This document shows, piece by piece, positions 1-8,546 of a DNA stretch of 39,511 nucleotides (position 1 is its first letter; each line of letters begins with the position of its first letter). A model generated the notes under the pieces. The model was not told where the DNA came from and made no database searches. It saw nothing but the letters and a program-made list of their open reading frames with translations. The DNA comes from Microbacterium sp. MYb54 (GTDB lineage: Bacteria > Actinomycetota > Actinomycetes > Actinomycetales > Microbacteriaceae). A program made the translations under genes and the position numbers. Location of the stretch: NCBI RefSeq assembly GCF_002979515.1, contig NZ_PCPA01000031.1, positions 1 through 39,511 of the forward strand, given 5' to 3'.

Positions 1-142
1 CGAGCGGTTGAGCCCGCTGGTCATCCCGACGATCGACACCGATACCGTCGCCACGGCCCAGACACCCTGTGCGTCGTTGTCGGTGGCCGAGGCGACGGTA
101 TCGGTGTCGATCGTCGGGATGACCAGCGGGCTCAACCGCTCG
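1..142. repeat. Perfect 52-bp inverted repeat at the extreme left edge
   Basis: Bases 1-52 are the exact reverse complement of bases 91-142, with a 38-base spacer (53-90); pairing stops at 53/90. One arm begins at base 1. The repeat lies inside the coding frame of the beta-helix/DUF11 gene and keeps that frame open on the minus strand. A perfect long fold-back ending exactly at a sequence end is typical of chimeric reads or a contig-end artefact; a real hairpin is the alternative. Confidence 0.9.
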
Positions 143-3099
143 AACACGACGTCATCGAATCCGTCGCCGTCGAGATCCGTGGTCGCCGCGGGTGCGACAT
201 AGGCGACGTTGCGCATCGTGCTGCTGCCGCCCGGCACCGAGACGATCCGGGCGACGACGGTGAGGATCGATCCCTCGGCACCCGCGGCGAGGTCGGCGTC
301 CGCCGTGGCGGTCCGTCCGTTCACGGTGTAGCCGTCACCGGACATCGACACGAGCTCGAGACCGTCGGGAAGAAGCTGCGTGACGGTCCAGCCGGCCGGC
401 GCCGCGCGCGGACCGTCGTTGCGCGGCGTGAGCGTCCAGGTGACGAGGTCACCGACCGCGAGAACCCGACCGTCGTCGACGTCGAGCGCTTCCTGCAGCG
501 AAAGATCGATGCAGTTCATCGGGTAGAGGACCGGGGCCTCCGTCAGCTCGCGGACCTCCGCGCCCCCGCCGTCGTGGAACAGCACACCGTCGAGGTAGCC
601 GGTGGCCCGGCACGCCGACCCCCAGTCGTTGGGGTCGTCGTAGTCGCGCGCATCGACCGCGACCGGTCCGCCATCGGGCAGAGAGCGCACGAGACGCGCG
701 GCGGAGTCGTCGCCGACGACGGCGTTGGCGTAGGTGCGCACCGCAACCGAGGCCGGGTCGAACGTGTTGCCCGTGACGAGGACCGGATCTCGAAGCGTCC
801 GCCGCTCGGCCTCCGGAGATGCCGGGTCTTCGGTGCCGACGGCGATCGAGGTGCCCGTGCCGGTGAAGATGTTGCGTTGCACGCGCACGTCCGACGAGGA
901 GTACGAGCCCGAGGTCTCGCCGTCTTCCCAGAGCGGAGCGATCCGCACCGCCACGCTGCCGGCCGGTTGGTCGATGATGTTCTCCGCCACGAGCAGGTCG
1001 TGGGCGCCTCCTGCCGTGACGACGTTCGACTGCCCTGTCACGGTGTTCCGCAGCACCTGGGTGGCCGTGGTCCCCTGCAGGACATCGATCCCCGCCCCGT
1101 TCCCCGCCATGACGTTGTCGTGGATGACGAGGTCATGGCTGATGCCGTTCTCGGGCGTCGTGACGACGAAGACACCGACGGCGGCGTTACCGGTGAACGA
1201 GGACGAGCCGACGTCGAGGTCGGAGACGCTGCGACCGTAGAGCGCCCGCTCCACGACCCCGCCGACGGTCGCGTTCGTCACACTCGCGCCCGCCGTCGCG
1301 GAGTAGAAGAACCCGTACGAGCCCGCGTCGATCGAGGAGCGGTCGACGTGCACATCCTGTGAGCCGTAGGCGCGGAGGATCGCCGCCCCGGTGACGGGTG
1401 TGAGCCCGGTGCGTCCGTGCACCACGATGTCCTGGGCGCGTACGCCGACGGACTGATGGATGACGAGAGCAGCGCCCGTCAACTCCGCGTCGACGTCGGA
1501 GATCGAGGCGTTGAACGCTCCGAGCAGGTAGATGCCGCTGGAGGCGTCGGGAGCACCGACGGCTGTGACCCCGGAGATCACGATGTCCCTGCGATCGGAC
1601 TCGGGGGTGAACGACGACTGCGACCCGATCGCATACAGGAACCCCGTCGCGGTCACGCCGGTCACGGTCACACGCCCGGCGTTGACGAGGTTTATCCCGG
1701 TGCCGGCGTCGCCCCAGGTGCCCGCGTCGAGCACGGGGTCGGAGATCGTGGCGCCCTGGGTGGACCCGAGGGTGATGCCACCGAAAGCGGTGATCCGCGG
1801 CGCGATGATCGCGGGACCCGCGCCCGTGTTGTCCAGGTGCGTGGTCACGCCGTACATCATGCCCGTGATCGTCGGCGTCTCGATCCGCACCCCGGTCGAT
1901 CGCAGAGTCAGGATGCCCGTGGACTGGTTAGCCCCGGTCCCGGTGATGTCGGCGCGCACGATACTGGCGCCCGTCGTTGCCCCCAGGGCGATGCCCTCGC
2001 GCGCGGCGCCCGTGATGGTCGCGTCGATGACCGATGCGCCGGCCGAGCCATTGGTCGTGCCGGTGCCGATCCCCCGTGCGAATCCGTCGACCGTGACGGA
2101 GGCGACCGTGGCTGCGCTCGAATTGGCGAGATCGATGCCGGTGCCGGTGCCCTCGGTCCCCGTCACACTGACGCCGGTGATCTGCGCACCCGTCGCCGTC
2201 CCGAGAGACAGCCCCGAGACCGCCGCGGAGATGCTGCCGCCGGTGACGACGATCCCCCCGGCCTGCGATGCGGCGGTCACCGCCACCCCTGTCGCGACGG
2301 CGCTGATGTCGGCTCCGGTGATGGTCGCCGACCCCGTGGTGAGGTTGATGCCGTAGGAGGAGACGACACCGCCGCCGTCCATGGTGAAGCCGCTGATGAC
2401 GACCCCCGTCAGCCCTGCAGCCAGTTGGATGCCGGTCGGTCTGGCCACCGCATTCGGGTTGCGCACGGTCACGTCGGTGAGCGCGACGCCGGCTCCGGTC
2501 ACCGAGATGGTCGCCCCCGTCGAGGCAATGCCCACCGTGACGTCATCGGCCAGCTGCAGCCCCCCGCCGCTCACGGTGAATCGGGTGTAGAGGACAGACG
2601 CCGCGCTGGTGTCGAGGGTCACCGTCCGGGAGACGGTGAGCGCACCCGTGAAGGCGTAGTCGCTCGGGTCGAAAGAGACGGTGGCGCCCGCGGGTGCCGC
2701 CGTGATGGCGGCCTGCAGTGTGAGCAGCGCGGTGGCATCCGGCCGTTGATCGGGAGTGCCGACCCAGGCCATGCGCACGGTGTTGGCGTTCGGGATCAGT
2801 CCGGGAGCGGGAGGCGGAGGGAACTCGACCACGGACTCGTCAGGGACGGGAGCAGGCTCGTCGAGTCCGTCGGGAACCGGTGCTCCGTCCGGTGGCTCGG
2901 GATCACCCGTCGAGAGGTCGTCCGGAGGGAGCAGGGCGAGGGTGGGGCCTGTCACGCTCGTCGCCGCCGCGCCTGTCAGCGGCAGGCCCGTCGCTGCCGC
3001 AGCCGGCACCGAGGCCGCTGCGCCGAACCCGAGAGAGACGGTGGCGGCGAGCATCAGAAGCAGCGTGCTGTGACGGCGTGCGCCCGACCTGCGGTTCAT
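1..3099 (-). CDS. Secreted right-handed beta-helix surface protein with DUF11 domain, 3' end missing
   Basis: Open reading frame of 1033 codons without a stop, running off the left edge. It starts at ATG 3099 and begins with a basic stretch (MNRRSGARRH) and a hydrophobic signal peptide ending in an Ala-rich segment near residue 36. A Pro/Asp/Glu-rich linker follows (about residues 55-95). Residues about 110-830 are a long series of short repeats rich in G, T, V, A, S and N (patterns such as ITGA, VTVTGV, NTVTG), typical of parallel beta-helix proteins (NosD/pectate-lyase-like fold). Residues about 860-990 resemble a DUF11 (Ig-like, 'conserved repeat') domain with a DxxVTWTLTPRNDGP-type core, followed by a DLDGDGFDDV calcium-loop-like motif. 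Probably a cell-surface or secreted adhesin or polysaccharide-active protein; no catalytic residues can be assigned. The last roughly 50 codons in the window lie in or beyond an inverted repeat that may be artefactual, so the true C-terminus is unknown. Confidence 0.85.
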   Translation of the reverse strand, partial: MNRRSGARRHSTLLLMLAATVSLGFGAAASVPAAAATGLPLTGAAATSVTGPTLALLPPDDLSTGDPEPPDGAPVPDGLDEPAPVPDESVVEFPPPPAPGLIPNANTVRMAWVGTPDQRPDATALLTLQAAITAAPAGATVSFDPSDYAFTGALTVSRTVTLDTSAASVLYTRFTVSGGGLQLADDVTVGIASTGATISVTGAGVALTDVTVRNPNAVARPTGIQLAAGLTGVVISGFTMDGGGVVSSYGINLTTGSATITGADISAVATGVAVTAASQAGGIVVTGGSISAAVSGLSLGTATGAQITGVSVTGTEGTGTGIDLANSSAATVASVTVDGFARGIGTGTTNGSAGASVIDATITGAAREGIALGATTGASIVRADITGTGANQSTGILTLRSTGVRIETPTITGMMYGVTTHLDNTGAGPAIIAPRITAFGGITLGSTQGATISDPVLDAGTWGDAGTGINLVNAGRVTVTGVTATGFLYAIGSQSSFTPESDRRDIVISGVTAVGAPDASSGIYLLGAFNASISDVDAELTGAALVIHQSVGVRAQDIVVHGRTGLTPVTGAAILRAYGSQDVHVDRSSIDAGSYGFFYSATAGASVTNATVGGVVERALYGRSVSDLDVGSSSFTGNAAVGVFVVTTPENGISHDLVIHDNVMAGNGAGIDVLQGTTATQVLRNTVTGQSNVVTAGGAHDLLVAENIIDQPAGSVAVRIAPLWEDGETSGSYSSSDVRVQRNIFTGTGTSIAVGTEDPASPEAERRTLRDPVLVTGNTFDPASVAVRTYANAVVGDDSAARLVRSLPDGGPVAVDARDYDDPNDWGSACRATGYLDGVLFHDGGGAEVRELTEAPVLYPMNCIDLSLQEALDVDDGRVLAVGDLVTWTLTPRNDGPRAAPAGWTVTQLLPDGLELVSMSGDGYTVNGRTATADADLAAGAEGSILTVVARIVSVPGGSSTMRNVAYVAPAATTDLDGDGFDDVVFERLSPLVIPTIDTDTVASATDNDAQGVWAVATVSVSIVGMTSGLNRS

Positions 3100-3120
3100 G
3101 GAGCCCCCTCACGGCGAACC

Positions 3121-3141
3121 GAACCCGGCCTCCGCCGGTTC
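3121..3141 (-). terminator. Possible terminator hairpin downstream of MFS gene
   Basis: GAACCCGGC (3121-3129) can pair with GCCGGTTC (3134-3141) with one bulged C and a 4-base loop. It lies about 40 bases beyond the MFS stop codon and upstream of the beta-helix gene, both on the minus strand. No T-tract is seen, so this is tentative. Confidence 0.35.
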
Positions 3142-3179
3142 CTGCCGAGAGTAGACCGCCGGGACGCGCAGGACCACCC

Positions 3180-4526
3180 CTATCGCGCGAGGCTCCTGCG
3201 ACGTATGAGCGGCACCACGGCGGCGACGACCACCACTATCGCGGCGACCAGCGCCGCCGTGGTGAACCCGCCGGCGACCACCGCGGCAATCGTTCCGAGA
3301 ACCGCGATGCCGAGGCCACCGCCGAGCGCGAAGCCGACCTCCTGGATCGCACCGACCTGGCCCGCATCGTCTTCGGTGGTGGCATCGAACAGCGCGGTGG
3401 CCGCGAGCGTGGCTCCGATGCCGAACCCGAGCCCGACCAGCACCAGCGGCACGGCGACGACCTCGGGGTCGGTGAACAGCCACGCCATGCCGGCAGCCTG
3501 CAGCAGCAGCGCCCCGACGGTGAGCGCTTCGGCCCGCACCCAGCGGAGCGCGATCGGGGCGACCACTCCGCCGATCGCGATGGCGGCCGCCTGCGGGAGG
3601 ATCGCGAGACCGGCCTCCGCGGCGCTCCATCCCCTGGTGTCCTGCAGATGCAGGCTCACGAGGAGGACGGATGCCGAGGACACACCGCTCGCGACGAGGA
3701 TGCGGGTGATGGCAGGACTGAATCCCGGGATCCCGAACAGACGCATGTCGATGAGCGGCTCGGACAGCCGGCGCTGGCGCAGGATGAAGTACACGAGGCT
3801 GCCGACCGCGACCACGGCGGCGATTCCCGCGGGCACCGGCGCGGCGAGCGCCTCGTGCAGCGCGAAGGCCAGGGCGCCGAGGGCGACGATCGACGTGACG
3901 ATGCTCGGAAGGTCCCACGACGGCGTCCGGGAGCTGCGGGAGTCGGGCACCAGCCAGAGGGCCAGCACACCGGCGAGCACCGCCAGCGGCACGCTCCCCA
4001 GCAGCAGCCAGCGCCATCCCGGTCCCTCCGCCAGAAGTCCGCCCAGCACCGGGCCGAGCGCACTGCCCACCCCGAACGTCGCCGTCCACAGTCCGTAGGC
4101 GAGCACCCGCTCCCTGGCGTGATACTTCGCGCCGATCGTTGCCACGACCCCGGCGACGACGAACGCCTCGGCCACACCCAGCAGCGCCCGGATCACGATG
4201 AGCAGCATCCCGCTCTGCGCGAATCCGCCGACGGCGTTGAGCACCGCGAATCCGGCGAGACCGATCAGCACGATCTTCTTCCGCCCGAAGGCATCACCGA
4301 TCCTCGCCGCGAGGATGAGGGTCGCGGCGAGCGAGAGCGCATACACGTCGGCGAGCCAGAGACCCTCGGTGTCACTGAGCGCGAGCTCGCCGCGGATGGC
4401 CGGAAGCGCCGTGGAGACGCTGCTGATGGCGAGCGCGCCGATGAGGATTCCGAGGAGCAGGGGGACCATCGCGAACCAGAGGCGGAGGGTCGAGCGCGAG
4501 GCGGCGATGGTGGGGGTTGAAGTCAC
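3180..4526 (-). CDS. MFS drug-exporter-type transporter (DHA2-like)
   Basis: Polytopic inner-membrane protein of 448 residues with the hallmarks of the major facilitator superfamily: a motif-A-like loop (ARIGDAFGRKK) after the second helix and a motif-C-like element (GVGSALGPVLGG) in the fifth, typical of proton-coupled drug/metabolite antiporters such as EmrB/QacA relatives. The GTG start at 4526 is chosen because it places the palindrome at 4534-4550 upstream of the gene; an in-frame ATG at 4571 would put the palindrome inside the coding sequence, and the longest reading frame (to 4847) would run through the divergent regulator. No strong ribosome binding site is visible before the GTG. It is divergent from an HxlR regulator, so it is probably repressed by that protein and induced by a reactive or toxic compound. 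The substrate cannot be told from sequence. Confidence 0.88.
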   Translation of the reverse strand: MTSTPTIAASRSTLRLWFAMVPLLLGILIGALAISSVSTALPAIRGELALSDTEGLWLADVYALSLAATLILAARIGDAFGRKKIVLIGLAGFAVLNAVGGFAQSGMLLIVIRALLGVAEAFVVAGVVATIGAKYHARERVLAYGLWTATFGVGSALGPVLGGLLAEGPGWRWLLLGSVPLAVLAGVLALWLVPDSRSSRTPSWDLPSIVTSIVALGALAFALHEALAAPVPAGIAAVVAVGSLVYFILRQRRLSEPLIDMRLFGIPGFSPAITRILVASGVSSASVLLVSLHLQDTRGWSAAEAGLAILPQAAAIAIGGVVAPIALRWVRAEALTVGALLLQAAGMAWLFTDPEVVAVPLVLVGLGFGIGATLAATALFDATTEDDAGQVGAIQEVGFALGGGLGIAVLGTIAAVVAGGFTTAALVAAIVVVVAAVVPLIRRRSLAR

Positions 4527-4533
4527 AAGCTCA

Positions 4534-4550
4534 GTCTGTAAAGTACAGAC
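4534..4550. promoter_or_regulatory. Candidate HxlR operator 1
   Basis: Perfect 17-bp inverted repeat GTCTGTA-AAG-TACAGAC in the divergent intergenic region, ending 8 bases from the chosen MFS start. HxlR/DUF24 regulators bind short dyads in divergent promoters; assignment to this regulator is by position. Confidence 0.6.
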
Positions 4551-4573
4551 AGAAGGTGCAAGTACGGTCATTT

Positions 4574-4590
4574 CTGTCACGTACTGACAG
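4574..4590. promoter_or_regulatory. Candidate HxlR operator 2
   Basis: A second 17-bp dyad, CTGTCA-CGTAC-TGACAG, with outer arms related to operator 1 (CTGT/ACAG) and centred 40 bp away. It lies 36 bases before the regulator start and could mediate autoregulation. Confidence 0.55.
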
Positions 4591-4626
4591 TTTGGATACC
4601 AAGGCGGACGACACGAGGAGCGTGTG

Positions 4627-5022
4627 ATGAGGGAGAAGACCGAGCGGATCGTTCGCGACTGGTCCGAGTCGTGCGACGCCGAGGTGTCGATCGCGGTTCT
4701 CGGCGGCGCCTGGAAACCGAGCATCCTCACGCTTCTCGGCGAGCACGAGGTGCTGCGCTTCGGCGAGCTCGGCCGTCTGCTCGAGAACCCGACCGCCCGC
4801 GTGCTCACCCGCCAGCTGCGCGAGCTGGAAGAAGACGGCCTCATCACCCGTACCGTCTACCGGCAGGTGCCGCCGAAGGTCGAGTACCGCCTCAGCGAAC
4901 TCGGCACCAGCGCCACCCCGTTGCTCATCGAGCTGACGCGGTGGGGCACGCAGTACGCCGAGCGGCAACGCGCGGCCTCGACCGCCAGTGAGCCCCTCGA
5001 CCGCGACCCCGTCGTCGCGTAA
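4627..5022 (+). CDS. HxlR-family (DUF24) winged-helix transcriptional regulator
   Basis: A 131-residue HxlR-type protein. It has the typical early Cys (SCDAEVSIAVLGGAWK region, about residues 15-30) followed by the winged helix with RFGELGRLL, RVLTRQLRELEEDGLITR and VEYRLSELG, which are hallmark HxlR sequences. The early Cys corresponds in family members such as HypR/YodB to a redox or electrophile-sensing residue; that function here is inferred. ATG 4627 is preferred over GTG 4624 because AGGAG (4616-4620) lies 6 bases before the ATG and only 3 before the GTG. It is divergent from the MFS exporter and probably controls it through the two palindromes between the genes. Confidence 0.92.
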   Translation: MREKTERIVRDWSESCDAEVSIAVLGGAWKPSILTLLGEHEVLRFGELGRLLENPTARVLTRQLRELEEDGLITRTVYRQVPPKVEYRLSELGTSATPLLIELTRWGTQYAERQRAASTASEPLDRDPVVA

Positions 5023-5030
5023 CCCCTCGC

Positions 5031-5915
5031 CTACTCGCTGTCGAGGAAGACCCCGACGCGCTCGCCGTCGTACACGAACTGCAGCGCCGTCCCCGAGGGG
5101 AAGCGTTCGCTCAGTTCCTTGGGGATATTGCTGTCGAACGGCACTTCCACGGTCGCGGGGAACGTACCGACGGCGCACCCGGAGTACGTGGGTCCGTCGT
5201 AGCTCCATCCCTCGGAGGAGTCGAACTCGTCCTTCTCAGGAATCTGATCTGTACGGGCGACGGTGAGGCAGTCGGCTCCGACCGAGCCGTTGAAGTACCC
5301 GCCGGTGCTCTCGATGAGAGCCAACCCGTAGAAGTCGAACACCGCGGAACTCGGACCCGCCCCCATCCACCCGGACGGAATCTCCAGCGTGGATGTCGCC
5401 TCCAGCGTGGCGATCTGCGGAGCGACGGCGGAAGTGGAGGAGACGGGAGAGATCTTCACCAAGGCGAAGGTGACGGCGGCCGACACGGCGGCCGCCGACA
5501 ACGCGGCCGCCGCCACGATCGCGGCCAGCCAGACGATCCTGGACGTCCGTGCCGAGAACCACGCTGACAGCCGCTCGGCTGATCTCTCGCGTGCCGAGAC
5601 CGGCTCCGACGGTTCGGCGGGGGCGCCGGCGAAAACGTCCAGCGCATCCTCCACCGAATCCTGGGCGCGTCGCCCCGCCCCTGCCTCTCCCCGAACGGGT
5701 TCAGCCGGTCGAATCGGCGCCATGTACCGAACGGTCTCTGCTTCCGGAGCAGGCACGACGGCATCGTCGACAGCGGCCTTCGGCTGTCTCATCGCCTCCA
5801 GCTGCTGGAGGCGGCGGAGCGCGGCGGGATCGTTCTCGATGTCCGCCGTCGGACCATAGGCGCGGGCCCGGAGGGCGCGAAGCTCTTCATCAGCCGCAGT
5901 GCTCATCTCCGGCAT
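5031..5915 (-). CDS. Hypothetical single-pass membrane protein
   Basis: 294 residues, family not recognised. Residues 1-125 are hydrophilic, charged and Pro/Ala-rich and probably cytoplasmic. One strong transmembrane segment lies at about residues 128-155 (Ala/Val-rich, ending FALVKI). The C-terminal 140 residues are an extracellular-type domain with several aromatic residues and two cysteines (DCLTV and SGCAVG) that may form a disulfide. The start is uncertain: ATG 5915 (used) or ATG 5906, with GGAG directly adjacent to the second. It follows a lipoprotein gene by 19 bases on the same strand and ends 8 bases from the convergent HxlR gene, so the two minus-strand genes are probably cotranscribed. 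No function is assigned. Confidence 0.75.
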   Translation of the reverse strand: MPEMSTAADEELRALRARAYGPTADIENDPAALRRLQQLEAMRQPKAAVDDAVVPAPEAETVRYMAPIRPAEPVRGEAGAGRRAQDSVEDALDVFAGAPAEPSEPVSARERSAERLSAWFSARTSRIVWLAAIVAAAALSAAAVSAAVTFALVKISPVSSTSAVAPQIATLEATSTLEIPSGWMGAGPSSAVFDFYGLALIESTGGYFNGSVGADCLTVARTDQIPEKDEFDSSEGWSYDGPTYSGCAVGTFPATVEVPFDSNIPKELSERFPSGTALQFVYDGERVGVFLDSE

Positions 5916-5934
5916 CGTCTCACAGGCCGGACGG

Positions 5935-6315
5935 TCAGCCGCAGAACGCCGAGGCCGAGTCCTTGAGCTGCTCGATGGCCTCCACCGTTTCCGGAGCCTG
6001 CAGGTCGGTCATGCCCCCGATCTGGGTGGCGCCGGAGCGGATGAGGTCGCCCAGCTGTCCGTCGACGTTGGCCGCGAGACCTTCGAGTGAGGCGACGAGT
6101 TCGTCGCGCGCCGCGTCGGCCTGCTCCGCCGAGACCTCGCCCTGGTCGAGCAGTGACTGGTACTGCCCGTAGGCGTCGTCGATCGTGGTGCAGGTCGCCT
6201 GGACGTCGATCCCCACTGCGTCACCGGCCATCTGCGTGACCTGCGAGCAGCCGGAGAGGACCCCGGCGGCGAGCCCTGCAGCGAGGACGAGAGGAAGGAC
6301 CACGATTCGGCGCAT
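5935..6315 (-). CDS. Small hypothetical lipoprotein
   Basis: A 126-residue protein starting MRRIVVLPLVL with a short lipoprotein signal peptide and lipobox LSGC (Cys23). The mature part is predicted largely alpha-helical and charged (EQADAARDELVASLEGLAAN) and has two further cysteines (TC near residue 47 and the CG terminus) that could pair. The start at 6315 is chosen because the lipoprotein signal begins there; the longer frame to 6405 adds a hydrophilic leader incompatible with a signal peptide. It is divergent from the two-component system genes (126-base gap) and upstream of the membrane protein gene at 5031-5915. Role unknown; anchored on the outer face of the membrane. Confidence 0.8.
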   Translation of the reverse strand: MRRIVVLPLVLAAGLAAGVLSGCSQVTQMAGDAVGIDVQATCTTIDDAYGQYQSLLDQGEVSAEQADAARDELVASLEGLAANVDGQLGDLIRSGATQIGGMTDLQAPETVEAIEQLKDSASAFCG

Positions 6316-6440
6316 GGCATGAGGGTAGCGGCTCGACCTGACGCCTTCCTGCGACCCATGCCCGTCGCCGCATGGAGCACTTGCACGGGCGAAGGCGTCT
6401 AACATCGCAAGCGCGCGATGGCCGGGGAGGTGGGCGCCTG

Positions 6441-7106
6441 ATGAAGGTCATGCTCGTGGATGACGATGCGGAGATCCGCCTCGGTTTCACGACCGCCCTG
6501 CGGCGCCGCGGCCACACCGTCGACACCGCAGCGGACGTCGCCACTGCCCGCCTGCTCGCCGAACGGATCAGTCCGGATGTCGCGATCATCGACGTCATGC
6601 TCCCCGACGGCGACGGGTTCTCGCTGTGCCGCGAGATCCGCACCCGATGGGGCTTCCCGACCGTCATGCTCACCGCGCGCGATGAGGATGCGGATGTCGT
6701 CATCGGCCTCGACGCCGGAGCCGACGACTACATCGCGAAGCCGGTGAGCGTGGCAGTGCTCGAAGCGCGCCTGCGGACCGTCCTGCGGCGCAGCTCCCGC
6801 CTCACCGAGGAGCCACTCCGGGTCGGATCGCTCGCACTGCACGAGGATTCCGCAGAGGCGCTGGCGGACGGCGAGGCCCTTCCGCTGAGCGCCACCGAAT
6901 TCCGCCTGCTGTACGAGCTCGCCCTCAGCGACGGGCACACCCTGAGTCGTTCGCGTCTGATCGATGCGGTCTGGGCGCAGTCCCGGCCCGACACCCCGCG
7001 GGTGGTCGACACCGCCATCCAGCGACTGCGCGCGAAGCTGACCGCAGCGAACGTCTCGTCGCCACAGCTGGAGACCGTCCGCGGGATCGGATACCGGCTG
7101 CGATGA
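6441..7106 (+). CDS. OmpR/PhoB-family response regulator
   Basis: 221 residues. Receiver domain (1-115) with the acidic pocket D7/D8, phospho-acceptor D51 (IIDVMLPD), switch T78 (VMLTARD) and K100 (YIAKP). The C-terminal winged-helix Trans_reg_C domain (about 125-221) has LPLSATEFRLLYELA and the closing VRGIGYRLR. ATG 6441 is chosen over the upstream frame because MKVMLVDDD is the canonical beginning; a GGGGAGG ribosome site lies about 10 bases upstream. Its stop overlaps the kinase start as ATGA (7103-7106), implying translational coupling. It forms a cognate pair with the next gene, and the LCP wall protein in the same operon suggests an envelope-related regulon. The signal is unknown. Confidence 0.95.
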   Translation: MKVMLVDDDAEIRLGFTTALRRRGHTVDTAADVATARLLAERISPDVAIIDVMLPDGDGFSLCREIRTRWGFPTVMLTARDEDADVVIGLDAGADDYIAKPVSVAVLEARLRTVLRRSSRLTEEPLRVGSLALHEDSAEALADGEALPLSATEFRLLYELALSDGHTLSRSRLIDAVWAQSRPDTPRVVDTAIQRLRAKLTAANVSSPQLETVRGIGYRLR

Positions 7107-8488
7107 CCGCGCGCCGCCGCCTGACCCTCCGCTCAGCCATCGCCCTCGCTCTCGTCGGCAGCACGATCGCGGTATCGGTCCTCGTCACCGGTGTCGTCGT
7201 GTTCACGGCCGGCAAGATCGTCTACGAGTCCAGACAGCAGGGGCTCCTCGACGAGTTCGCGACGACGGCCGACGCCCTGTTCACCTCCATCTCCACCGCG
7301 TCGCCCGAGGACACATGGAAGTACTACGCCGAGATCCTCCCCGGAGAGACGGTCATCATCGACCTCGACAGCGGCCGGAGCGCCGGTGAGCTCCGGCCGG
7401 ATCAGGTGCCCGACGCACTGCGCATCGACGACAGCAGCCGCTCCGGCGAACTGACCTCGCTGATGACCACGCTCGACGGCCGAGAGGTGTTCTTCGTCTC
7501 GGTCGTGCGGGACGATCTCCCCCAGGACCCGAGCGCCCGGCTCGCCGTGGTCACCGCCTACTCGATGCAGCCGCAGCAGGAGCAGGTGCGAGAGCTCATC
7601 GTGTCCGGAGTGCTCCTCAGCGGCGGGGTCGTGGTCCTCGTCATCCTGCTCGAGCGCCTGCTCGGTGGCGCGTTGACGCGTCCGCTGCGCCGCCTGGTCG
7701 ACACGGCGCGCGCGGTCGGGTCCGGCGACGGTCCGCCGGAATGGAAACCGTCGTTCGATGACGTCGACCGCGTGGCCGACGCCCTTCGCCTCTCCTCCGA
7801 GCGGCTGGGCGACACCATCGGGCAGCTGCAGCGCCGTGAGGCGGAGTCCCGGCAGCTCGTCAGCGACGTCGCCCACGAGCTGCGCACCCCGCTCACCTCG
7901 ATGATGGTGGTCGACGAGCTCCTCGACGAAGACGAGCAGGCGACCGCAGAGGAACGGGCTGTCGCCGCTGCGGTCGTGCGTACCGGAACCCGTCGGCTGC
8001 ACGCCCTGACCGAGCACCTCCTCGAACTCTCCCGCCTGGATGCCGGAGTCGCGCGAGTACACCCGACGACAGTCGTGCTCCACGACCTGCTCATCGACGT
8101 GGTCGACGCGACAGGGGTCGATGTCTTCGAGACCTCGGTCGCCCCCGATCTTCGGATCCACACCGACGCCGCGCGGCTGTACACCGTGATGGCGAACCTG
8201 CTCACGAACGCCTCGCGGCACGGCCGACCGCCCGTCACCGTCCGCGTGCATGAAGACGGCGATGTGCTGTACATCGATGTCGGCGACCACGGCCCCGGCA
8301 TCGCCGAGACCGACGTCGAGCGGGTGTTCGACCGCTTCGTGACCACCGACCGTTCGCGCTCCGACGGGGCCGGCACCGGGCTCGGACTCGCGATCGCCCG
8401 CGACAACGCGCGACTCCTCAGCGGGGAGCTCGCGCTGCTCGCCTGCTCCCCCGGTGCGACGTTCCGCGTGACCCTCCCTCTGCTGTGA
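7103..8488 (+). CDS. Sensor histidine kinase with HAMP domain
   Basis: 461 residues. Transmembrane helix 1 at about 10-37, an extracytoplasmic sensor region at about 38-160, helix 2 at about 165-186, then HAMP (about 187-240). The HisKA domain has the H-box VAHELRTPLTS with phospho-acceptor His258. The HATPase_c domain has an N-box (NLLTNASRHG), G1 (DHGPGIAETDVERVF) and G2 (GTGLGLAIARDN). All catalytic motifs are intact. Translation is coupled to the response regulator by a 4-base overlap. The sensor region is not a recognised PAS or Cache domain. It probably phosphorylates the upstream regulator in response to an envelope signal. Confidence 0.95.
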   Translation: MTARRRLTLRSAIALALVGSTIAVSVLVTGVVVFTAGKIVYESRQQGLLDEFATTADALFTSISTASPEDTWKYYAEILPGETVIIDLDSGRSAGELRPDQVPDALRIDDSSRSGELTSLMTTLDGREVFFVSVVRDDLPQDPSARLAVVTAYSMQPQQEQVRELIVSGVLLSGGVVVLVILLERLLGGALTRPLRRLVDTARAVGSGDGPPEWKPSFDDVDRVADALRLSSERLGDTIGQLQRREAESRQLVSDVAHELRTPLTSMMVVDELLDEDEQATAEERAVAAAVVRTGTRRLHALTEHLLELSRLDAGVARVHPTTVVLHDLLIDVVDATGVDVFETSVAPDLRIHTDAARLYTVMANLLTNASRHGRPPVTVRVHEDGDVLYIDVGDHGPGIAETDVERVFDRFVTTDRSRSDGAGTGLGLAIARDNARLLSGELALLACSPGATFRVTLPLL

Positions 8489-8546
8489 CACTCGTGTGAC
8501 ATTCGTCGTCGACACTGGCTGCTCGCCGACGTCGAGAGGTCTTCCC

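Noticed and set aside
1..142. Invertible promoter or phase-variation switch
   Set aside because: No recombinase gene and no promoter-like element between the arms; one arm ends exactly at the sequence edge, which fits an artefact better.
1417..4098. 893-residue plus-strand reading frame
   Set aside because: It lies opposite the beta-helix and MFS genes, has Arg/Asp/Gly-rich low-complexity composition and no start signal or domain. It is an antisense shadow caused by high GC.
3180..4847. Longer MFS protein starting at 4847
   Set aside because: It would cover the HxlR regulator on the other strand and both palindromes; the extra N-terminus is Ser/Arg-rich and lacks membrane segments.
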